This document shows positions 57,819-64,000 of a stretch of 64,000 bases of DNA, piece by piece (within the stretch, counting starts at the first letter, position 1; each line of letters opens with the position of its first letter). The notes beneath the pieces were generated by a model, which was given only the letters and a program-made list of their open reading frames with translations, was not told the DNA's origin and did no database searches. The stretch lies in the NCBI GenBank assembly GCA_013368375.1, contig JAACJP010000020.1, forward strand, positions 681,141 to 745,140. The letters run 5' to 3'. Origin of the DNA: Tricholomella constricta. Taxonomy: Eukaryota; Basidiomycota; Agaricomycetes; Agaricales; Lyophyllaceae. Position numbers and translations under genes: made by a program.

Positions 57819-58406
57819 CTATTTACTTTCTGTACTTTGTCCAGCCTCCTCCCTGTGCTTAGCTCTAATCTTCTCTGTTGATATATGATCAGAGTGTGTT
57901 ACCGACTTAGAATGGGAGATGACCTAAAACTCACCCCATTCTGGATATGCCCATAAGCCCGACTCTGGGAGGCACCCATCCTCCTGTAACTCTGGCCATC
58001 CCTTTGGCAATTCATCATGACGCACAAAGTCAGGCCGACCATCCTCCAAAAGCTTCTTGTACCACTCTACCGCTTTCTTGTCCGCTTCCTCCCTTTCCTC
58101 CCAGCCGGGCATTACGTTTATGGGCCAGTCACATGGTGGTTTCTCCACTTCGGGTTCGGGAGTTGCGATCTTACGCTTCTTCCGATGTCGAGGTGGTGGG
58201 TTTGTCGAGGTCTGGGCTTCACCTATCAAACGGTTAGATTGGGCTGTGCATGACAACGCGTCGTCATCGCACCTGGAGTTTCATTAGGGTTTTGGGCCCT
58301 AGTTGTTCTAGACCGGGTTGACCGACGGGGGGCTGAGGCTATATGTCAATATTAGTTTAGTTATAACACTAACCCAATGGAACTTACGTTGGGTTGGGGC
58401 ATCCAT
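57819..58406 (-). CDS. Small uncharacterised protein (4 exons, 142 aa)
   Basis: Minus-strand exons 58406-58388, 58338-58273, 58222-57935 and 57874-57819 join in phase with GT-AG introns of 49, 50 and 60 bp to give 142 aa. It opens MDAPTQPSAPRRSTRSRTTR, then has a basic RHRKKRKIATPEPE (possible nuclear signal). A tryptophan-rich segment follows (DWPINVMPGWEEREEADKKAVEWYKKLLEDG, GWPELQEDG, LWAYPEW), and the end is charged (KIRAKHREEAGQ). No family recognised. That all three introns keep phase supports a real gene. It is convergent with the acidic gene. Confidence 0.7.
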
Positions 58407-58709
58407 AATTGCTGGGCTCAGATCAAGATCGATCAAGATAGTGGCGGTGTGAGACGGCTATAAATCGGGCTGAGACTCAAAATTTCATAGTCAGCTGGGC
58501 TAAGTAGAAATGCGAAGCCGGTGCAAGGCGGCGCAACTCAGGTGTCGCTGCAAATTTAGTTCCTAGTGGAGGTGTGTATAGTAGTACAAATGAGATATTA
58601 TGAGTAGGGGGTGCGAGTATGAGGTGGAAGTGAGGTGAGACACCAGGTAGAAATGTCAAACACTGCTTACTTGGGATTCGTTAGCTCTCGACAGGCGGCG
58701 TAACCGCCA
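58407..58709. other. Upstream region of the 142-aa gene
   Basis: No gene; sporadic minisatellite-like words (GAAGCCGGTGCAAGGCGG) from about 58,510. Confidence 0.45.
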
Positions 58710-59095
58710 GCCAAACCAGGTGCCAGGTGCGAAACCAGTTGCGAAACAGGTGCCAAGTGCTAAACCAGGTGCGAACCAGGTGTGACACCAGGTGTGGAAC
58801 CAGGTGCGAAACCAGGTGCGAAACTAGGTGCAAGGTGCCAACCCAGGTGCGAGGTGCGAAACCAGGTGCGAACCAGGTGCCCAGTGCTAAACCAGGTGCG
58901 AACCCAGGTGCGAACCAGGTGTGACACCAGGTGCGAAACCAGGTGCGAAACCAGGTGCGAACCAGGTGCCCAGTGCTAAACCAGGTGCGAAACCAGGTGC
59001 GATGTGCCAAACCAGGTGTGACACTAGGTGTGGCACCAGGTGCAAGGTGCCAACCCAGGTGTGAGGTGCGAACCAGGTGAGAGGTGGGAGGTGCA
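58710..59095 (+). repeat. Minisatellite block 3 (ACCAGGTGCGAA)n
   Basis: About 25 tandem variants of CCAGGTGCGAAA / CCAGGTGTGAC / CAAGGTGCCAAC, with the same base motif as blocks 1 and 2 but without the 160-bp super-unit. Long open frames on both strands are repeat artefacts. Confidence 0.92.
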
Positions 59096-59209
59096 AGGCA
59101 GCCTAGCTTGTATACTAAGACAGGTGAAAGGCTTGAAATGACACAGCAAGGTCATGGTATAATAAAGCTTTAATATCAAACAAAAAGGTAAATATTTGTA
59201 GTCCATCCT

Positions 59210-60084
59210 CTAGTAGGTTGGATTGGGTGCTCTTCCCATTGCAGTCTTCCTTGCCCACCCTGACTCCTTATCTTTCAAAGTCTCCAGACTATGAGATGGA
59301 GAGAAAAACACGGTACCAATTCGCCCTGGAGTGAGCAAGTCACCAGGGCACAACTCCTTGGGTGTCCACCTTGCCACTGAGTGGTAAATCTTTGATGCTG
59401 GGAAAAAACACACATGGCCTGGTTTGTACCTATGGTTATGAATACAGTTAGAGCTTGTTTGAAGACAAGGAAAATGGCTTACAGAAACTTTGTGTTGAGC
59501 GAAGGCACCAGCATTTCCCCTCCCTCAAAGAAACCCACAGCAAAGCTCACCGCTGGCCCTTCATCTCCATCATCCAAATGTAGCTCCACTTGGAGCTTGT
59601 AGACAATGGCTCGACCCAGCCATGGCCCAGGATCTTCTGTCACCCAAACCCCAGCTTCGAAAGCTTTGACGAACGTGGCGTGCTCCGTTGGAAAGAGAGC
59701 TTTGAACCAAACGGCCAACGTCTTGGCCAAGAGCGAGGTGGCATAGAAATAATTCTTGATGCCTGCGCACGCCAACCCAGATTGGGAGTGGGCTGCTGAG
59801 AGGTAGAGGCCCTATACAAAAATAATATATTAATAAAGCTCCAGTACGTTCACGGGGCTTACCTTTTCTGGCTGTGCCTGCTGCATCCAGCCATGAACCA
59901 GGTGGACAACGCCGCAGCGCTCTTGCCGCTCGACGCCAGGGTTCGCAGCATCCGTGTAACGCATCACACGTGGCTCTGCGACGTCCTTGCGAATAGGATG
60001 GCGGCTATCAGCCTTACTTAGCTTAGGGTGCACGGCAGAACACAAAACTTGTGTCGCCTCATGATAGCGCTGGACCACGTCGTC
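59210..60084 (-). CDS. 2-oxoglutarate/Fe(II)-dependent oxygenase-like protein, 5'-truncated (256 codons visible)
   Basis: Minus-strand exons 60084-59863, 59811-59483 and 59429-59210 join in phase. Iron and 2OG ligands are visible: HLD in QVELHLDDGD (H152, D154 of the visible part), GFFEGGEMLVPSL after it, the distal His in FFPASKIYHSVARW (H200) and Arg in TPGRIGTVFFSP (R220). That is the HxD...H...R double-stranded beta-helix set. It resembles the fungal TET/JBP-like branch (nucleic-acid base oxidation), but the branch assignment is inference. The frame enters at 60,084 straight from the first subtelomeric repeat unit with a splice-acceptor-like TTAG and no ATG. The 5' part has therefore been replaced by the array; the first internal Met codes VMRYTDAANPG. 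Confidence 0.75.
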
Positions 60085-60903
60085 CTAACATAATGTGGCG
60101 CACACTGGCCGGGCCAGTGTGTCGCGTAACGGTGCAACTATCTGGCTGGTACAAATGATGGAGATGGATGGTAGAAATATGAGTTGGCTCATGTGCTAAG
60201 AGAACCGGGTTAAAATTGTGAAAGTAATGGGTGTTTGGTGGAAATATGACTGATGAGGGAATAGCATGGCAGCATTTATGCGGTTCTCGCTGGAAAGTTT
60301 ATAATGTGAAAGGGGAGTATTAGAGGCCCCCAGATCCAGCAGAACTTCGAGAACCGGCGCTCAGATCTTGTGTTACAAGCTTATCAGTAGTAGGTATGGG
60401 GAGGAGGACATGTTGTATCTCCGTAGCATTTATTCGGTTCTCGCTGGAACTTTATAATATGAAAGAGGAGTATTAAAATGCCCCAGATCCAACAGATCTC
60501 GGAGAACCGGCGCTCAGATCTCAAGTTACGAGCTTATCAGTTGTCGTATCAGGAGGAGGACATGTTGTATCTTCGTAGCATTTATTCGGTTCTCGCTGGA
60601 ACTTTGTAATGTGAAAGAGGAGTATTAAAAGGCCCCAGATCCAACAATACTCGGAGAACCGACGCTCAGATCTTGAGTTACGAGCTATGGCGTACCCAGC
60701 GAGTGGCGTACCCGGCAACCGGTTAGAGGTTTGAGTTAGAGGTTTGCGTTAGAGCTTCGGGTGTCTCGGTTAGAGATTAGGGTATGGGAACGTTTTTTCT
60801 CGTGTCTCGGTTAGAGTTTCGGCTTCAGAATATAGTGTGTGATCAGTGATAAGACGTCAGATGTGCCACGTTGGTCACACCCAAGTAACTGTCACACTGG
60901 ATG

Positions 60904-60933
60904 GTGGCTGTGTAGTGTCCACTACACAGCCAC
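60904..60933. repeat. 30-bp near-perfect hairpin in the array
   Basis: GTGGCTGTGTAGTG-TC-CACTACACAGCCAC, 14-bp perfect arms with a 2-base spacer. Repeated at 61,816-61,845 and 61,892-61,921. Confidence 0.9.
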
Positions 60934-61967
60934 ATCATGACTCAGGTCACACCCAAGTGACAGTAGAACTGTCACCCATGTAGTGACCACGACCTAACAT
61001 AATGTGCCGCGCACTGGCCGGGCCAGTGCGCCCCGTGACGGTGCAACTATCTGGCTGGTACAAAAGATGGGGATGGATGGTAGGAATGTCAGTTGGCTGT
61101 GGTGCTCGGAGAACCGGGTTAAAATTGGAAAACTAATAGGTGTTTGGTGGAAATATGACTGATGAGGGAATAGCATGGCAGCATTTATGCGGTTCTCGCT
61201 GGAAAGTTTATAATGTGAAAGGGGAGTATTAGAGGCCCCCGGATCCAGCAGAACTTCGAGAACCGGCGCTCGGATCTTGGGTTACGAGCTTATCAATGGT
61301 CGGTATCAGCAGGAGGACATGTGGTATCTCGGCAGCATTTATTCGGTTCTCGCTGGAAGTTTATAATATGAAAGAGGAGTATTAAAATGCATCAGATCCA
61401 ACAGATCTTCGAGAACCGGCGCTCAGATCTCAAGTTACGAGCTTATCAGTTGTCGTATCAGGAGGAGGACATGTTGTATCTTCGTAGCATTTATTCGGTT
61501 CTCGCTGGAACTTTGTAATGTGAAAGAGGAGTGTTAAAAGGCCCCAGATCCAACAATACTCGGAGAACCGACGCTCAGATCTTGAGTTACGAGCTATGGC
61601 GTACCCAGCGAGTGGCATACTCAGCGAGTGGCGTACCCGGCAACCGGTTAGAGGTTTGCGTTAGAGCTTCGGGTGTCTCGGTTAGAGATTAGGGTATGGG
61701 AACGTTTTTTCTCGTGTCTCGGTTAGAGTTTCGGCTTCAGAATATAGTGTGTGATCAGTGATAACACATCAGATGTGCCACGTTGGTCACACCCAAGTAA
61801 CTGTCACACTGGATGGTGGCTGTGTAGTGTCCACTACACAGCCACATCATGACTCAGGTCACACCCAAGTGACTGTAGAACTGTCACCCATGTGGCTGTG
61901 TAGTGTCCACTACACAGCCACATCATGACTCAGGTCACACCCAAGTGACAGTATGTAGTGACCACGA

Positions 61968-62719
61968 CCTAACATAATGTGCCGCACACTGGCCGGGCCA
62001 GTGTGTCGCGTAACGGTGCAACTATCTGGCTGGTACAAATGATGGGGATGGATGGTAGAAATATGAGTTGGCTCATGTGCTAAGAGAACCGGGTGAAAAT
62101 TGTAAAAGTAATTGGTGTTTGGTGGAAATATGACTGATGAGGGGATAGCATGTCAGCATTTATGCGGTTCTCGCTGGAAAGTTTATAATCTGAAAGAGGA
62201 GTATTAAAAGGGTCGAGATGCAAGGAAACTCCGAGAACCGGCGCTCAGATCTTGTGTTACGAGCTTATCAGTGGTGGGTATCAGGAGGAGGACATGTTGT
62301 ATCTCCGTAGCATTTATTCGGTTCTCGCTGGAACTTTGTAATATGAAAGGAGAGTATTAAAAGGCCCCAGATCCAACAGATCTCAGAGAACCGGCGCTCG
62401 GATCTTGGATTACAAGCTTATCAGTTGTCGTATCAGGAGGACATGTTGTATCTTCGTAGCATTTATTCGGTTCTCGCTGGAACTTTGTAATGTGAAAGAG
62501 GAGTGTTAAAAGGCCCCAGATCCAACAATACTCGGAGAACCGACGCTCAGATCTTGAGTTACGAGCTATGGCGTACCCAGCAAGTGGCGTACTCAGCGAG
62601 TGGCGTACCCGGCAACCGGTTAGAGGTTTGAGTTAGAGGTTTGCGTTAGAGCTTCGGGTGTCTCGGTTAGAGATTAGGGTATGGGAACGTTTTTTCTCGT
62701 GTCTCGGTTAGAGTTTCGG
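61968..62719 (+). repeat. 752-bp subtelomeric unit, first of a near-identical pair
   Basis: Nearly identical to 62,720-63,471 (differences of single bases, such as TGTCGCG/TGTCTCG near the start). Shows recent duplication or homogenisation next to the chromosome end. Confidence 0.92.
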
Positions 62720-63471
62720 CCTAACATAATGTGCCGCACACTGGCCGGGCCAGTGTGTCTCGTAACGGTGCAACTATCTGGCTGGTACAAATGATGGGGA
62801 TGGATGGTAGAAATATGAGTTGGCTCATGTGCTAAGAGAACCGGGTGAAAATTGTAAAAGTAATTGGTGTTTGGTGGAAATATGACTGATGAGGGGATAG
62901 CATGTCAGCATTTATGCGGTTCTCGCTGGAAAGTTTATAATCTGAAAGAGGAGTATTAAAAGGGTCGAGATGCAAGGAAACTCCGAGAACCGGCGCTCAG
63001 ATCTTGTGTTACGAGCTTATCAGTGGTGGGTATCAGGAGGAGGACATGTTGTATCTCCGTAGCATTTATTCGGTTCTCGCTGGAACTTTGTAATATGAAA
63101 GGAGAGTATTAAAAGGCCCCAGATCCAACAGATCTCAGAGAACCGGCGCTCGGATCTTGGATTACAAGCTTATCAGTTGTCGTATCAGGAGGACATGTTG
63201 TATCTTCGTAGCATTTATTCGGTTCTCGCTGGAACTTTGTAATGTGAAAGAGGAGTGTTAAAAGGCCCCAGATCCAACAATACTCGGAGAACCGACGCTC
63301 AGATCTTGAGTTACGAGCTATGGCGTACCCAGCAAGTGGCGTACTCAGCGAGTGGCGTACCCGGCAACCGGTTAGAGGTTTGAGTTAGAGGTTTGCGTTA
63401 GAGCTTCGGGTGTCTCGGTTAGAGATTAGGGTATGGGAACGTTTTTTCTCGTGTCTCGGTTAGAGTTTCGG
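62720..63471 (+). repeat. 752-bp subtelomeric unit, second of the pair
   Basis: See the neighbouring unit. The next unit (63,472 on) shares its start but breaks off at the telomere after the GAGAACCGGCGC of its second sub-repeat. Confidence 0.92.
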
Positions 63472-63901
63472 CCTAACATAATGTGCCGCACACTGGCCGG
63501 GCCAGTGTGTCGCGTAACGGTGCAACTATCTGGCTGGTACAAATGATGGGGATGGATGGTAGAAATATGAGTTGGCTCATGTGCTAAGAGAACCGGGTGA
63601 AAATTGTAAAGGTAATTGGTGTTTGGTGGAAATATGACTGATGAGGGAATAGCATGGCAGCATTTATGCGGTTCTCGCTGGAAAGTTTATAATCTGAAAG
63701 GGGAGTGTTAGAGGCCCCCAGATCCAGCAGAACTTCGAGAACCGGCGCTCGGATCTTGGGTTACGAGCTTATCAGTGGTGGGTATCAGCAGGACGACATG
63801 TAGTATCTTCGTAGCATTTATTCGGTTCTCGCTGGAACTTTGTAATGTGAAAGAGGAGTGTTAAAAGGCCCCAGATCCAACAGATCTCCGAGAACCGGCG
63901 C

Positions 63902-63943
63902 TTAGGGTTAGGGTTAGGGTTAGGGTTAGGGTTAGGGTTAGGG

Positions 63944-63984
<41 letters not shown>

Positions 63985-64000
63985 GGTTAGGGTTAGGGTT
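63902..64000 (+). repeat. Telomere, (TTAGGG)n
   Basis: About 16 tandem TTAGGG copies running to the last base, with one TTTAGGG variant at 63,962-63,968. The G-rich strand points outward, so this is a genuine right chromosome end. Confidence 0.98.

Larger units (their letters stand above)
60084..63901 (+). repeat. Subtelomeric repeat array (five units)
   Basis: Units start with CCTAACATAATGTG at 60,084, 60,993, 61,968, 62,720 and 63,472 (lengths 909, 975, 752, 752 and a partial 430). Each starts with a hairpin CACACTGGCC-G-GGCCAGTGTG (or variant). Two or three sub-repeats of about 150 bp follow (GCATTTATTCGGTTCTCGCTGGAA...GAGAACCGGCGCTCAGATCTTG). The unit tail has GGTTAGAGGTTTG...CGGTTAGAGATTAGGGTATGGGAAC. 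No protein-coding frame is supported. Confidence 0.92.

Noticed and set aside
60241..63660. CTGATGAGGG ... GGAAAG in the subtelomeric units as a hammerhead ribozyme
   Set aside because: The core-like words are present, but the bases after CTGATGA cannot pair with those before GAAA to form stem II, so no hammerhead fold is supported.
1..64000. tRNA and rRNA genes
   Set aside because: Scanning by eye found no cloverleaf with intact A and B boxes (a GTTCGAGCC-like word at about 1,371 has no matching partner arms). A tRNA search program would settle this.

Overview
The window is the right-hand end of a chromosome of a filamentous basidiomycete, most likely an agaricomycete. It finishes in about 16 copies of TTAGGG running off the last base. 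Genes carry many short (about 45-65 bp) GT-AG introns. Several protein families are typical mushroom expansions: HRD/HKD kinase-like proteins, the CVVTG...AHIF HNH family, a jacalin-like lectin and an endonuclease-less Penelope-like element. The species was not identified.

Layout, left to right. (1) 1-5.0 kb: the 3' end of one gene, then mostly non-coding DNA with a 7-bp tandem repeat and a 339-bp Tc1/mariner-type MITE. (2) 5.0-23.4 kb: a segmentally duplicated cluster of unit about 6.7-7 kb. Each unit has a plus-strand protein-kinase gene (copies at 10,972, 17,690 and 20,686, each with five exons of nearly identical size) transcribed away from an unrecognised minus-strand multi-exon gene across a shared upstream region of about 300 bp. 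Kinase relics lie at 5.7 and 12.8 kb, and a diverged direct repeat (5.0/23.1 kb) brackets the cluster. (3) 24.1-37.7 kb: single genes: a large kinase-like protein with HGS in place of HxD, a tartrate/D-malate dehydrogenase-type enzyme, a 2H phosphoesterase, a jacalin-like protein, an HNH-nuclease-like protein and a broken 3' half of a uricase gene. (4) 39.8-48.0 kb: three housekeeping genes: mitochondrial pyruvate dehydrogenase E1 alpha (minus), a GID5/ARMC8-type armadillo protein (minus) and an IML2/TTC39-type protein (plus). The last two start 75 bp apart, head to head. (5) 48.7-53.5 kb: retroelement zone. A second uricase scrap is abutted by the LTR of a 5'-truncated chromodomain Ty3/gypsy element; next come degenerate telomere-like repeats and an EN-minus Penelope-like (Coprina-type) reverse transcriptase. 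(6) 53.7-60.1 kb: three subtelomeric genes separated by blocks of the same GAAACCAGGTGC-type minisatellite: an acidic-repeat protein with an ATP-grasp-like C-terminus (867 aa), a four-exon 142-aa gene, and a 2-oxoglutarate/Fe(II) oxygenase cut off at its 5' end by the subtelomeric array. (7) 60.1-63.9 kb: five subtelomeric repeat units (two adjacent ones are 752 bp each) rich in perfect hairpins, then the telomere.

How the parts fit. The housekeeping block supplies mitochondrial carbon entry (PDH), a subunit of the GID/CTLH ubiquitin ligase and a membrane/lipid-related TPR protein. Everything distal to 48.7 kb looks like a recombining subtelomere where terminal retroelements, minisatellites and fast-evolving gene families meet. 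The two most unusual parts are the repeated divergent kinase/partner modules and the telomere-oriented Penelope-like element joined to interstitial telomeric sequence. Exon coordinates were derived by hand from splice sites and reading phase. Functions rest on motifs recognised by eye, without database searches.
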